NCBI RefSeq assembly: GCF_001039355.2
Contig: NW_019774025.1
Span: 553,648-617,647, forward strand
Origin: Lingula anatina
Taxonomy: Eukaryota; Brachiopoda; Lingulata; Lingulida; Lingulidae
Length of the DNA stretch: 64,000 nt
Direction: 5' to 3'
The notes beneath the pieces are model-generated. The model had not been told where the DNA came from, did no database searches, and saw only the letters and a list, made by a program, of their open reading frames with translations. Position 1 is the stretch's first letter. The number at the start of each line of letters is the position of its first letter. This document shows, piece after piece, positions 39,044 to 52,500 of this stretch. Both the position numbers and the translations under genes were made by a program.

Positions 39044-42000
39044 TAATGTAGTATTTTGGATAACCTTCAAACTGCTATTTTCTTCATATCTTGTTTTTGT
39101 TCAATTTGAAATAAAACCAGTGAATTATCTGTATATAATGGCTTCATTCTAGACAAAAAACAAATAACCTTACAGCAATTTCGTAAGTAAAAATTGACAA
39201 AAAATAACAGCTTATTATCTTGACATCTACTCTTTAAGCACTTTTTTTTATATTTATTCATTTACTTAATTATTCTTTTTTAACTTTCCAGTGTTGGGAG
39301 ACCTATGTTGGCCAGCAGATATACAAGTTGGTTATTATGGATATGATCGTAGTAACTTTCACAACTCTTCTCATAGAATTCCCAAGAAAGTAAGTTATGG
39401 ATTTACATATGTATATCTGTAAGGAATAGTAGAACTACTGGATATAGAAATCTATTATAAGGCTGTCTGTCTGGCAGTTTTCACCTGCTTCTATGTAGTA
39501 TATGAAATGTAAATATTGCCTTCTGCCACATAACTGTGGATTGATATTGCTGTTATCTCAAATTGATGAAATTATGCATGTACTTGAACAGAACCTAGCT
39601 TTTTCAATGGAGGTTCAAGCTAAATAGGATGTTAGAATCATTTGAATGAAGATGGAATAAACTTTGTACTGATTGGCTAGTACTGATTTTTGGATCACTA
39701 AAAAATGATGGTACCATATATGACAAAACACACCAAGCAATTTTGGTCAAAAAGTTGAGAAGGTTCATCAAAATTATTATCACATTTGCCATAAAAGTAT
39801 TTCATTATTTAAATATATATGTAAGATTATAAATGGAATAAGATACATTTTTTTAATTTTTCAGATTGATTGTGAGCAAGTGTTCCTGTGGATTGTCAGA
39901 AAGGATAGGCTTTCAAAAATTTGTCATCACACAAAATGTGCTTGACTTGGTGTATTCCCAGACTTTGTGCTGGTGAGTGAGCTTTTTCTAGAATATTTTT
40001 TCACAAAAATTATAAACCATAGTTAAGCATTCATAGCATTGCTCTGGAAAATGTTAAAGATTAAATGCTGCATTCATTTTCACATTGATGGTATTATTTT
40101 TGCTTTATAAAACCATATTTTCAGTTGAAAAAAGTTGCAGAAAATTATTATGTGCTGTGTCTGGTTTTATCTCTTTCTCACCCTGAAGACATTTCTCTAG
40201 GTTGTCAAATCATGAAGTAAGAAGTTTTTTACATTCTATTTCAGGTTGGGAGGGTTCTTCAGTCCCCTTATTCCAGCCCTCTACGTGATTAAGTATTTTA
40301 TTTACTTCTACCTCAAAAAGGTATGTTCTAAATGTCTAAATTAAAAACTTTTCCTATAATTGGCAACAACACTGATCATTCTCCAATAACATATTGTAAT
40401 TTTTTTGTACCAGTGTTAAGTTGTAAATGCCAGACTGCATTAAGTGAATAATATTGTGAACATTACAGGCGTCCCTGTTGGTTAACATGGAACCGCCTGA
40501 CCGTCCATACAGAGCTTCCAAGTCCAATTCATTCTTTATGGTCATCCTGATGATTGCCTTTGGACTCATCTGTTTACCTGTGGGCTGGTGTATTACTAAG
40601 TAAGATCTCTTGTTCAGTTCTCAACGTTCTTTTCAAGTATAAAATTACATAACTTTAAAATATGATTCAAGTGTGAAAAAGGTTGTTGCCAAACTTTTAA
40701 TATTTATATTTTGAAAATGAATATGTAGTCTCCATGATAGTAAATATGTCCACAGTATTTTAGGGATGCGTTGTCATCTTTTTTCATTTCAATTTATTGA
40801 TCTGCTCATCTTTTTATCTAAAAAATTGTTTTAAAAAAACATATTTAGGTAGATTTAACAACTATTATTAAATGGGATGTGTATTTAAAGATACAATTAG
40901 GACTAGAAAAGGGAGCAAAAAATAATCACAATTCCATAGTAAACTTCCGCATATTTGTATTCAAAAGTAGTTCTGAAATATGTCACTATATCGCATGTTT
41001 GATTCCCAACAATGTAGTAAGAATAAAATCTGTCTGTGATACATGTTGTAAAAAACCTCAAAAGTAATTTTTCTGTAATCTTTAAAACAAGTTGACTTTT
41101 TTTTCATTCCCAATTCTCATTTTTTAAAACTGTGGTATTTATTGCAGGCTAACTCCCTCCAAAGGATGTGGACCTTTCCGCATCTACAGCTACATGATCG
41201 ATGTGATCCCTCTGGCTATTTCCACATGGCCAACGTGGTTGCAAGAAGGCCTAAAATTCATCTCTTCAGCTGGATTTACAATCCCTGCCTTTATCATTTT
41301 ATTGTGAGTGTGCAAATCAGCCCTCAGCATCAATAAGTAAAATGTTCAGAATCAAATGTTCTATTACCTGGCAAAGCAGTGTTGTATACTCAAGTCTTAA
41401 AGTTTTAAGCTAGTTTTTATATACAACAGGCAATTTTCAAGATGTCTTAACACTAAGCATAGGCATGCTAATTTAATTTATTTTCCACATTTATGTACAT
41501 GTACTACTTCAAGTACCTGTTGCAGTGCTGTGTTGTAGTATTAAGTTAAACATTATCTCTACTCTGTCAGTAAATGATACTTTGGAGTGTTCTCTTTTAA
41601 AAGCACAAATGCTTAAGCTACAAAAATTTTAACATAATGTGTATGCATAAATAGCACCTTTTGTTTGCCATTTTAGGATTGTGATTTACTACTACCATGC
41701 TTTGGCCTCAGCCAGAAAAGAGATGGTAAAACTGATGAAAGAACAACTTGCTTTGGTGAGTGTATAGTACCAAAGTTTGCTTTTTCTTTAAGTTATATTT
41801 AATTTGAATTGGAAACTAGACTGCTTTGTCCTTTTAATTTCTTATTTATATCACAATGTGTTTATGACTAGATTACTCTTAAAATTCCTTATTCCCTTTT
41901 TTCACAGGAGGGTAGAGACAAGCAGTTCCTGCTGCAACAAATCAAAGATGGTGATGAGGATGGAAAAGCAGCTGAGCAAAAAGTGACTGTGACAAAAGAG

Positions 42001-42087
42001 ACTAATAAGTCAGTAGTAAGCGCTACCGAAGTCCGCTTAAGGAAAGTACAGTCACCTCCAGGAGTGCCACTAGATTCAGATTTTTAG
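29182..42087 (+). CDS. Transmembrane channel-like (TMC) family protein, 5' start not located
   Basis: TMC proteins are multi-pass membrane proteins; TMC1 and TMC2 form mechanotransduction channels. Exons: 29182-29545, 35300-35369, 35739-35820, 36082-36338, 36606-36766, 37245-37392, 37694-37855, 38274-38446, 38735-38852, 39292-39389, 39865-39972, 40245-40320, 40469-40599, 41148-41303, 41677-41755, 41908-42087. All phases agree. The family signature CWETYVGQQIYKL (39292 on) is intact. Hydrophobic spans include FLKWLFFLNIYLAVIVF, the PLAYLCVVGAYLGLSLLML block and ones in most later exons, fitting a ten-helix TMC. The sequence after the last helix is Lys/Glu-rich and cytosolic. At least 786 codons. 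Overall it feels closest to the TMC5/6/7/8 group; I cannot assign the paralogue. The first exon needs one base from upstream, and no fitting start exon was found. Confidence 0.93.
32545..32906. repeat. 181-bp duplication flanking a single N
   Basis: 32545-32725 and 32727-32906 are almost identical, start with AGCTCTAGGATGAAATGG, and are separated only by the N at 32726. This is best read as overlapping contig ends. Confidence 0.85.
33678..33934 (+). CDS. Putative alternative first exon of the TMC gene
   Basis: An ATG-started open frame of 85 codons plus two bases, with a second in-frame ATG at 33711. It ends at a possible donor AAAAG|GTGGCT (33934). It finishes in phase 2 with AG, exactly what exon 35300 needs to form Arg and continue DRLMANKV. 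The predicted peptide is polar and basic (RRRKKK, KPKRGRNERR), like the disordered cytosolic N-termini of TMC proteins. An in-frame stop lies about 40 bp upstream. The donor is weak and I know of no homologue, so it could be chance or a cassette exon instead. Confidence 0.4.
34912..35128. mobile_element. Foldback element related to family A ends
   Basis: The left end reads GGACCCCATTCCTAGAGATT then AGATCGATC; the right end reads GGATCTAAAATCTATGGGAA then TGTGCCCT. These are inverted relative to each other. The GGGAATGTGCCCT end resembles the GGGAATGAGCCCT end of family A, although the interior differs. Confidence 0.5.
35443..35464. repeat. Poly-A run in a TMC intron
   Basis: About 22 consecutive A residues between exons 35300-35369 and 35739-35820. 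A similar run is at 37463-37486. Confidence 0.9.
36773..37000. mobile_element. MITE family B copy in a TMC intron
   Basis: Words shared with 14163-14409 in the same order: AAATTGTGAATTTTA, CTGTATTTTT, TATGTATCTGA, GTTTGATAATTTTGCCCAT and AAAAGATTGAGTCATTGCC. The left terminal repeat is lost; similarity begins about 6 bp after the donor of exon 36606-36766. Confidence 0.65.
37007..37045. repeat. (TTA)n microsatellite
   Basis: About 13 ATT/TTA units in a TMC intron. A similar (AAT)n run is at 39004-39043 in a later intron. Confidence 0.95.
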
Positions 42088-43556
42088 GTTATTACTTTAT
42101 CGATAGATGATTTTTTTTGTACCTTATTGTCTGTGGGCAATGCACGTGTTGGAGCTTTCTGTGCTGGATTATGCTTTTATTTATTTTAGTTATAATATTT
42201 TAATTTTTGTTGTTATGTGCAGGGGTGTTTAATAAATTTTGAAAATGGATAGAGCAAAGCTGTGCATAATCAATGTAAGGATCATGGTGTAGTTGATGTG
42301 ATGAATCTGAACATTTTTACTTTTAGCTTCAAAGCAACACTGTGATAGTTTGCCATTTGTCTGCTCATACTTGTCACACAAACTGAAAAGAAAAGCACTG
42401 TATATACATGTGTATTTTGTCTGCTTATGAAGAGTGCATAAACCAATACACGAGGTGTGATTTTTTAAACATTCCATTAAAATATTAACATCTTTCTGAT
42501 TATTGTTTATTTCTACTTTTTACTTATTTTCTATTAAGAAAATCTTTACAAGAAGTATTGTATTTCTGTAAGGGCAGGTCCCCTGATGTTAATGTTAGCT
42601 TTGGAAAGTATATTATAATAGAATATGTTCAATTATTTATTTAAGGTTTGGGAATTATTTAAAGTGGTTTACTAGGAATTTATGCAAGGCAAATTAAATA
42701 TCTAAGTGTATTTTATATGGAAATCTTGAATATTGTTATTCCGTCCTGAAAGGGGAAATAGTAGAATACCATGTGTGCATAATGACTTTTATCATATATA
42801 CTGAACAAAATAGAAACATTTGTCTCAAAGTTGCTTTTGCAAAGTATAAGTAATTGATATAGAGAGTCAGGGATTAACATTGTCTGATTCATGTATATTA
42901 CTCTGTGTAAAAAAAAAAATGCATTATTTCCATTATAAAATTATTTTTGCGAAACATGAAAATGCATTTTTTTCATTTTGTCCAGTATAGTTAAAGAAAA
43001 CAAGTTTTACTTTTTCTTGACACTATGAAGAACATCATTTTAATATTAATGTTTTATAGTAATGAAAACATACTTTAACATTTCAGTCCATTTAAACAAA
43101 ACTTCTCAATATTATCTTGTATATCGACTTCTACATGCCTGGTTTATAAATGAAAAAGGGATATTTAATTTAATTGTTATTGTGATTGGATGAGTGCCTG
43201 CTCACTAACATTCCCGTTTACACAAACTGAAATAAACTCTTTTACAGTGAGTGAAATATTTATTTAATGCAAAAATATAGTTTATGGTCAACTTGAAATA
43301 AATATGTTCCTTACAAAAAAAATTCACCTTTAACTGATCAGACATGAGTCCATGGTCACACCAAACAAACATTGAACTGTCTCCATTAAGTCTTAACAGA
43401 AATGATCACATACACCAATCTCCTGTGAATGTCAAATGTTCTATGTTAACTGTCCTCAAAAGTTTAATTAAAGGTACAAAGATAACGTCAGTGAAGATTG
43501 CACCTATGTGAAGAGTAATTGTAAGAGATATGGAATACGGAAAAAAATCCGCCACT
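42088..43556. other. Convergent intergenic region, TMC and GMCL1 3' UTRs
   Basis: AT-rich and non-coding. TMC transcripts enter from the left and GMCL1 transcripts from the right. On the minus strand AATAAA (TTTATT at 43259-43264) lies about 295 nt past the GMCL1 stop and is its likely polyadenylation signal. Confidence 0.6.
42231..42236 (+). terminator. TMC polyadenylation signal
   Basis: AATAAA 144 nt after the TMC stop codon, the first canonical signal on that strand. Further AATAAA motifs lie near 43230 and 43297. Confidence 0.6.
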
Positions 43557-46500
43557 TCAGACACCTGCATTAGGAGCACTTTGTTGTCCATTTGGAGCCA
43601 ACCCTGTTCCCTGTGCATTATCCGCAGTCCCCTGTATTTCCTCTTCCTCTTCCGTATCCCTGTGTATGGAGCTGTTAGAACTGCTTGTGGAGCCAGTCTG
43701 GCTGGCTGTCTCTACAGAGTCTGTGCTTCTCACCAGAGAAGCTGCATCAAAGTTCATGGCTGCCTGAGCTTTACGGATCATGTCCATGTTAGGAGTAAAA
43801 TATAAGATGTTCAGACTGATGCACAATGGAAATGTGACATGGCGGTCCAAGACTAACACAACTGTCTCCTGTAATACACAGTAAAGAGAATTTTAGATTA
43901 GTAAATCACCATAATATGTGAAAATGTTTAAGCCTTTTATTGTTCTCTTTCTATCTACCCTGAATCCACTGACAATCCTTTTTTTAGCTAAATCACTGTA
44001 AGATAGACTTGACATAATCCAATTTATCACTAAACAAACATAAGCAACACTAATATAAGCCAGACCTGTTAATAATACTCTATAGCTAATGAAGCAAGAT
44101 GCTAGACGAAAAACCAAACCACTGATAACTAAAATATAAGCCATTTACCCTTTGCAAAATGTGACAACATAAAAACTAATAAATAATCCAGACCTGTGTA
44201 GAGTGTAGAACATGATCTAAACCCCATAGGTCTGTGCTCACCTCATCTTTTCCAAGACTGAGATATTTAATACCACTGGACTTAACATACTCTGTATGTC
44301 CTAGAGTATCAAATGACGACACAGTCACTCTGAAATAAGAAGATATTTTAACATAAAATTAAATGTAGATCGTTCATATCTAACAAAACGAATTCCAATA
44401 GCATACAGTGCACACACACACACGCGTGCGCATGCACGTGCACACACACAGTTCACTTATAGACCTAGCCCATTTGCAACATTCTTCATCTACTCACCAC
44501 CTCATTTAGAACTTTTTAAAAGTTAACCTTTTTAACCTGTTTAAATTCAATACCAAAATGCTGAATACTGACCGAAATGCTAAATGTCTCTTTGCCTGTA
44601 AACTAATAGAACTTTGGCATTCTTGACTGTAGGTGTTCCTCTTCAATATCAGCAGGCTGGAACAAGTCAAGACATACATGTACCAGTTGTTATAACATGA
44701 TAATAGTAATTTGCCAAACAATTTATCACTGAAAATCTTAAAATTTCTAGTCAAACACCACTAATCCAGAGTTCACTAAAAAACTTTTTATTATGTTTAA
44801 AAGGCTTGACACACTCTCTATAGTTAATGTATCAAACATCTGGCAGTTCATAGCCTCTTGATGATTATTCTCAGACTTGCCATATTCTGACCTAATGCTT
44901 AACTTACCCATTGGTAAAAGTAACCAGCAGATCCACTCCAAAATGATAGCCAGTCCACCTCCAGCAATACTGAAATATAAAGGAACACACCCTAGTTTTG
45001 AAAAAATATAGGGGCCCATAAATTCAACACGTTTTGGTATAATTGGCATATGTTGTACATTTAGTTCTTGGAAGAGACGCCCTAACTTTTGGATGTCCTT
45101 TGTTCATAAATCTAGTTCAAATTCATATTAATTAATGTATTGAACCCCAGACAGTTTTTGCTATCTCTTGGATTAACTGCATTAAATAACCCACAGTTCG
45201 CCTTCAAACCAAGAGTTGGATAAAGTGCATGCAGTACCTCCTTCTCAGTTTTCAGCACCCTTCCATATCTGACAGCTGTCTGGTAGAAGATCTCATCCCC
45301 AATGTCCTTAGGCCCCAGGTCCAGGCCCTGCTCCATCTTCAGCATGTGGTGCCACTGGCACTTGTACCAAGGGTAAAGCCAGGACTCGGGGACAATCCTG
45401 TCCCTCTCTAACACCTGGGTGGACGTGATGTCATTCACCAGATGCTGGAACCTCAGGCATTGGAAGGCTTCAACGTACTGCTGGCCTTTCTCCGTCTCCA
45501 AGAAATAGACTGTGGGTGGCTCTGAAACAGGCAATTGTGTCTTCAATTTTAGGCAAACTGCAGTTTGTTTGATTACCTATGATTTGTTTTGTATTTTTAA
45601 ATATAAATTGTGCAAAGAAAATGATTATTTCAAAACTGTATAAAAGCAAAATGAATCTGAAAAAAAAAATCAAATATAGGGAAAACATATAAAGATATTT
45701 CCTTTCATTACTTGAACAGTAATCAGAATCCACTGAAGACGCAAATTGTTGGTTTACCTGTACTTCTGAAATAGCTGTCTGCTTCTTCAGCAACCTGTTT
45801 GGAACTACCACTCCATGTTGGTGTACACAGGAGAAACATCCACTAAAAACAAACAGAGATCTTTTAAAACATGTATTTAATGCAAATTCTTAGTTCAAAT
45901 AAGAAGGCTTACTAGCTATGTTGACAAATAAAGAGCTTTTTAAACAATTCAACTGTGACAGGGCCACCTAAGAACTTTGAGTGCAGAGAAAAAAGTTAAC
46001 TTTTTTTATTACTTGGAGGGTATATAAATAGTGTTGGGTTATAGTAACGTATACACAACAAGTGAGGAACAATTTATTTCATTGAATCAGTAATGTAAAA
46101 TGGGCATGGTTCCTATCAAAATTGTACAATATTTCAGGCCTGTAGCCAGTGGAGTTTGCCGGCAAAGGTCCCCTCTGGGTAAAATTTTATCTAGGTATGT
46201 TAAGGTTTCATGGTAAAAGGTCCACTTTTTCAGAAAAAGAATCCCTTTTTGAAATTGCTGGCTACAGGCCCATATTTTGTGTCTGAAATGAGTCCTATAA
46301 ATAGGTGCGTCTCATTTCCATCTGTTCATTTCACATCACCAACTCATGACTTACACCCTTAGTAAATCTGATTTAAAGTTTCAAGCTCATACAGTAGCAG
46401 CACAGAGGACAATATGAAGACACTGATAATTTTCTTTGCTGTATTAGCAGTTGCCTTAGTAAGTATTTATTTCACAGCTAGCACTGCTATATTATCCACG

Positions 46501-49500
46501 CCATGGAAGGGTGTTGTTTTCATTGGTCTTGGTTTTTTTTTTGTCTGTTTGTTGTTTGTTATTGGACAAGATATCTCAAAAAGGATCTCTCACAAATTTT
46601 GATGAAATTTTCAGGATAGACAGCTACTGGGATGGGAAAGAAGTTGACAAGTTCACTTGAATCTAGGTTAAGGAATGTTTAAAAAAAAATAAATTAGAAT
46701 TATTTATGGTCTTTTTCTATGGCACAGGTCTTTGCTCAAGTAACATTTTAAAAAAATTATCTTACCCTAAGTTTCAGTGCTTATTCCATGCTAATATAAC
46801 TTTTGCATTCGGATGTGAAGAAGCTGCACCACACTTGGTCTTAAACTTAGGCCACAATTTCCTAATCAAGTTAAAATTGGAGGGTTAAAGTAACTTCAAA
46901 ATATACGTAGATATTTGTATCTAGGGAGCAGATACCATCCGTGACTGCAAGACCAAAGCAGACTGTAATGATGACGAATGCTGTGTCCCTGAAATGAACT
47001 TCCTTTTACTGAGCAAGAGGGGTCTGGCGGACTTGCCTTTTCGCCCTACCAGAGGTGAGATGTTCTTAACAACTTTCATACCAAACCCTTTAACTGCTGT
47101 TTATACTGCAAAAAAAAACTTAATGAACTAGACCTGTGTCCCTATCTAACTAAATAGATATGTATAAATAAATGCACACAAATTAAGAACAATTTAGTCC
47201 AGTCTAGGTAGCTTTCTAGTTTTTTTGTAAAGAAAAACTTTACCTATCATACTTGGTATAGCAGGGATGATGAAGATATGGAATACAAAGCTTGCTGTTG
47301 AGCTTGTTGAACTTCGAAAATCTACTTTACTGAGAATACAGCCTTTAGTTTAGATATGTTCAAGTACAAAGTGATGGTTTTTATTTTATTTTCACTAACT
47401 ATTTTTGTACATATCAAATCTCACTTCCTCCACCAATGAAGGAGATTGCAGTGGTGTTTGCTTGAAGGCAAGATATCACAAATAGTCTTTCACAGATTTT
47501 GTTATCTATTTGTTCATATAGAGGGCAGATGTGTGGCCTACATCCAGAAAAATGCCTCCTGTCACAATCTGGGCTTTGCTACCTGTGGCTGTGCTCCAGG
47601 TCTCCAATGTAATTATTACCCAGATGGCAAGACTAAGAGGAGGATCCCCTGGAAACCTGGCAGTTCTTTTTGTGAGGACGATACCCAATAAACTAAGCAT
47701 TAAAGGACAATGAGAATCGATTTGTTTATCTAATTTTCTTTAGTCTCATTCTGAATTTTGGTATGATGTACAAAAGGTTAATAAAAGGCGTCCTAACAAA
47801 TAATCCATTGTGGTTTTCTATCAGTGAAACATTAGAATAGGTTGCAAAAGCCCAACCAGGCAATGTTTGATTTTACTCCCAAATTAACTTTCTTTTTTTA
47901 TGAATATCAGGTAAAAAATTGTGCTTATACATATATTCACTGTCTGTCAGCACACTGGCAGAACTTATGTGTATTCCACATAACCAAACTTGTTTAAAAT
48001 ATAGACTGCAATACAAATTCTGATTTCTTGTTCCTGAATGGACTTGCTCAAATACCTTACCTTTTTCAGCATGGTATATACATCCATCTCTACCTGCATC
48101 ACATAGAGGTTTGGGGAGGACACCAGTAATTTCATAAGGTCAATGCTACAAACAATTAAATACATAAATAACAGTGAACAAACAACAAACAATTGAATAC
48201 ACATAAAACAGCCAACATACTTGTGAATATGGGATGTTTTCTTAAATCAAACAGTGGGAAATTTCAGATCAACTTTAAAACCTAGTAATAGCTGACATGA
48301 GGGAAGTGAGGGAGTTCAGTGCCGAGACATTACGCCTACATTGTTTATTATCACTAAATTGAGCACATTTCTAAATCATCTCTTCACCTGATCTCTCTGA
48401 GTAAAGTAGTAGTCTGCATAGTCATGACATGTTTCTCCAGCCACTGGATGCTCTTCTTGGCCACCCCTTGCTGGCCATACATCTGGGCAGCTCCATAGTA
48501 CCAACAGGCAGTCTTAGCACTAGAATACATAGGGGGAAAATACTGTAAAAACAGTCCAATAAATATCAAATACTAACAGTAATTGCTTGATCTTTTCAAT
48601 TGGGGAGGGGGGGGGATTCTATACAGTAAAAGCATCACATATACAGTAAAAGCATCAAAGATCGAGTCATTACCGTAAATGTATATTGAAGATGCATTCC
48701 TGTACATGTATTTCATTCCATTTTCCATATAAAAATTTGATGAAATCAGTACAGTGTCATTTTGTTATCTGTATACCAATTGCAATCATGATGGCCTACA
48801 TAGTACAATTTTTGTCCACTTTGTAGTGCAACAAGTCTATGTACAAGCACGTAATCATATCAAATTAAACATGATGCTGTATATTATGAATCATGCAAGA
48901 AAAAGAGTAATTTAGTGAAAATATTTCTTTATATTCAGAAAGTCTCACCAAAATAATATTAATTACTAAACCTTGTTTAAATGACTGCCTACTATCAAAG
49001 ATTTGGCTATACATATGAACTTTATTCTCTGTGTCACTCAGCAAGTGAGACACAGTGAAAGTCAGTAAGGAATATCTCAACACAAAATTTTGTTGTTACT
49101 ATTCCTCCATGGTGAGGTCACAAAATACAGTTGTTTTGGAAGATGCTTTACAGCACATAGGTAGCAGAAGCAAGCAGCCAAGAGATATGAAAGCTTACCT
49201 AATTGTCTCCTTCATTATTTCTGCACACTGACAAATAAGGCCTTCCTGGAATGACAAATGCCATTGTGTCAGATGGGCATAAATTAATAGCTTGAAAATT
49301 GTGGCTTTGCAGAAAAAAAAAGAATTCCTATATATCATTATGCACAGTCAGAATACCTGTAATACATATATAATACCCCATTATCTTTGTTGTAAAGTGT
49401 ACAATAATTCTAATAAACAAAGGGAGCTAATCAAATTTTGACAAATCTTAACAATGCTGAAAATTCAGAGGCATTTACAAAGTTGCTGACGCAAAAATAA

Positions 49501-52500
49501 TAAAATTAAACTGGACTTATCTATGGCATATATGCAAAGAATTCATTTCTAGGATGGCTAAGTAATTGTTATATCAAATTTCCAGTCTTACCAGTTGTAG
49601 TAGTGTTGCTGCCGCCAAGGCACTCACTACATTGGCAGGCTTAATGGACACATCATCACGATACAGAGATCCAAATGCAATCTTCAAGGCTGAAAAACAC
49701 AAGAAGAATTAATTTATCAAGGCTAGAATACATAATGTCTGTCCAGTCCTATACAATAAAAATATGGATTGATTTCTATGTATCACAATATTTACAGAAA
49801 AATTCAGTGCTATGTCCGCCACTAGAAAAGTTACCCTAGATCATACAAGTACTCAAGCCAATCAGTGATACTTCAAATATTGTTTAAAATGCAATAATTA
49901 CATAATACAATGCAAGTTGTGTTCTGGGATCAATCTGGTAATAAAACACACTGAAAAGAATGCACAATTCATTTGATCTCAATAAGTATGTGCTCAGAGC
50001 TACAACACCATTACCTTCCTCATCAATATTGTCATCAGGGATGTCCATGTTTATCACAGACTGCTCACTTTCTCTCCAAGAGCCACTGAACATACTTGCA
50101 AAGTACCCACACTGAAAGCAAAAAAGAGTGTTTGATGGTATATTTTAAAAAATAATCTTAAACAAACAAAGCAAACAAAGTTACTAAAAAGAAAAAAAAA
50201 ACTGACTGAAAATTCAGGATCAACAACAGAGCTTGGAGGTGGCAAAAAAGGGGGAAATTGCTGCTACTGGCATAAAAAATGTATTGCATTTATATTGTGA
50301 TAATATAATACAGTAGCGATTTGATTCACATGCGTTGATGCACCTATGTCACACTCTATGTCAAAACTACAGCAATCCCCTCCGACATACGACACTTGTT
50401 GGTTGAGAAAACTTGCACCTGGAGATCATAAGTCATGAAGAGTTAACACTGCAAGGTACTGTCATTCCACAAAGAGTACTGAACATGAAGCTTCTGCTAG
50501 TTTTCCTGGCCTGTCTGGCAACTGCTTTTGTGAGTATTATTTATTTACCCAGAAAAATATGACCACACCTTATTTTGATTCATGCATGCTGTTACTAAAT
50601 TGAGCAAAAGACCACAATTTCAAAGAAAATAAGTGGACCTGAAAAGTAATTTAGTCCAGTTTAGTCCAGTCCTAATTTGCTATTATTTCTAATTCATTTC
50701 AGAATGCACTGAAATGAAAACAAAAAGCAGATATCAGTAAAGGATATATGCCGAAATCAGAAACACTATTCCACGACCACTGCATTCCTGAAAAAATATT
50801 ATTAAAAATTCAACAAAATTTTTAACTTTTTTTTTAGAGTGCAGCAGTAAAGCGTCAAGAATGCACTACAAGTGCTGACTGCCAGAGCAATGAATGCTGT
50901 GCCTTGGAGCCTAACCCCTTCATGGTCAGCAAGAGGGAGCTGCAGCCTATACTACAACCTATTGAACTCTGGAAACCCAAAAGTAAGGACAAAAACACTG
51001 ACAGTTATATTTGCTGTACGTTAATCATGAATGGCAGTTATCATTTAAATTAAGCAAAAAATGACAATTATCATTTAAATTAAGAAAAACCTAAGTAATA
51101 TAAAACTATAATAATGAAATAAATAAATAAAGAGAGGATACAGATCGAGAGAAGATATATAAGTCTTTTATCGGATGAAGATAATAAAAGACATCACACC
51201 TGTATGTTTTAATAAGAATTAAAAGAAACTTGTTTTTTACTACTGTAACTATGTTCAACTGACACCTAATATGCAAAAGGTAAGGTGTAACATAATGGTT
51301 CTCTATTACAGAGTACTGCTACTCCTACATACAAGAGAATGGATGGTGTGGTAGCTTTCACGCCACATGTGGCTGTGCCTCTGGACTCAGCTGCCAGGAT
51401 ATGATGCAACCATTGGAACCCGACCCTATCCCACAAGTCTCCAAGAGAGCAATCCCTGGGGACTGGCGCTGCACTAAAGTACAACAGTAAGAGGACCTGA
51501 TTCAACTGCATCATTGCAATTACTGAAACTGTTCTATATTACTTTGAAATGTCTTTGGTGTAATATTACACAGCGAAAATAAAATTCAATCTGATCACAT
51601 CAACCTTATTCTCGTATAATTTTATCTTGGTTCTTTTCTTTTCATTACTGTCCTCGTGTCTTCATAGTCTAACTAATATGTTGATTGACTAATCATAATC
51701 ATTAATCAGAAACCTCACAACATGAATACTATTCACTTTTATGAAAATTGACAATCAAGCATATCATAAAGACAAATCAATGCTTTCAAGTTTAAAAATA
51801 TCAAAAATGCTTTTTGTCAAGACAAGAAGTATGTATGTAATTTTGGAATATATACAGGTTTTCCCAAAATGCAAGAAGTATGTATATAATTTTGGAATAT
51901 ATACAGGTTTTCCCACAATGCTTAAAAGGACTGCAGACAATAAGACCAACTTGTCTCAGTTCTTCTCATTTTCTGTACAGCAACCTACACTTTTGTTTAA
52001 AGGTACACTACATGTATACTAGATATACTAGTAAATTTGTTAATATGTTAACAACACTTAGTTTAATTTGTGCAATAACATATTTTGATACCATACCCAA
52101 CATAATCCAGCTTAATAGCAAAGTGTGTGACAGAATAACTTGCAAAGTACCTACACTGCAAGCAAAATAGACTTTTAGGTGGTATTTTTTGAAGTCATCT
52201 TAAAAAAAAAAAAAAGAAAAAAATTGCTTAAAAGAAAAATATTTATTTAAAACTTGGGATCAACAGCAAAGGTAGGAAATGCCTAAATGCTTGTAGTTGG
52301 CAAAAATGCAAAGAAATGAGGAAATTGCTTCTATCAGCATTATGCAATTATTGACTTTGGGAGTGGCCACCTCTTGGCAATGTTAGACCAATAAACTGAA
52401 TGTAAGTGATTGTCTCTAGACCCATAGATGGACGTGAAAATCTGTGATCATGTCACAAAACAAATTATTGCATTACTATTGTGATAAAATAATACAGTAA

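Noticed and set aside
46414-46602. 62-residue membrane protein reading of nested gene 1 exon 1
   Set aside because: It runs into the intron; the GTAAGT donor after 15 codons and the family pattern support splicing.
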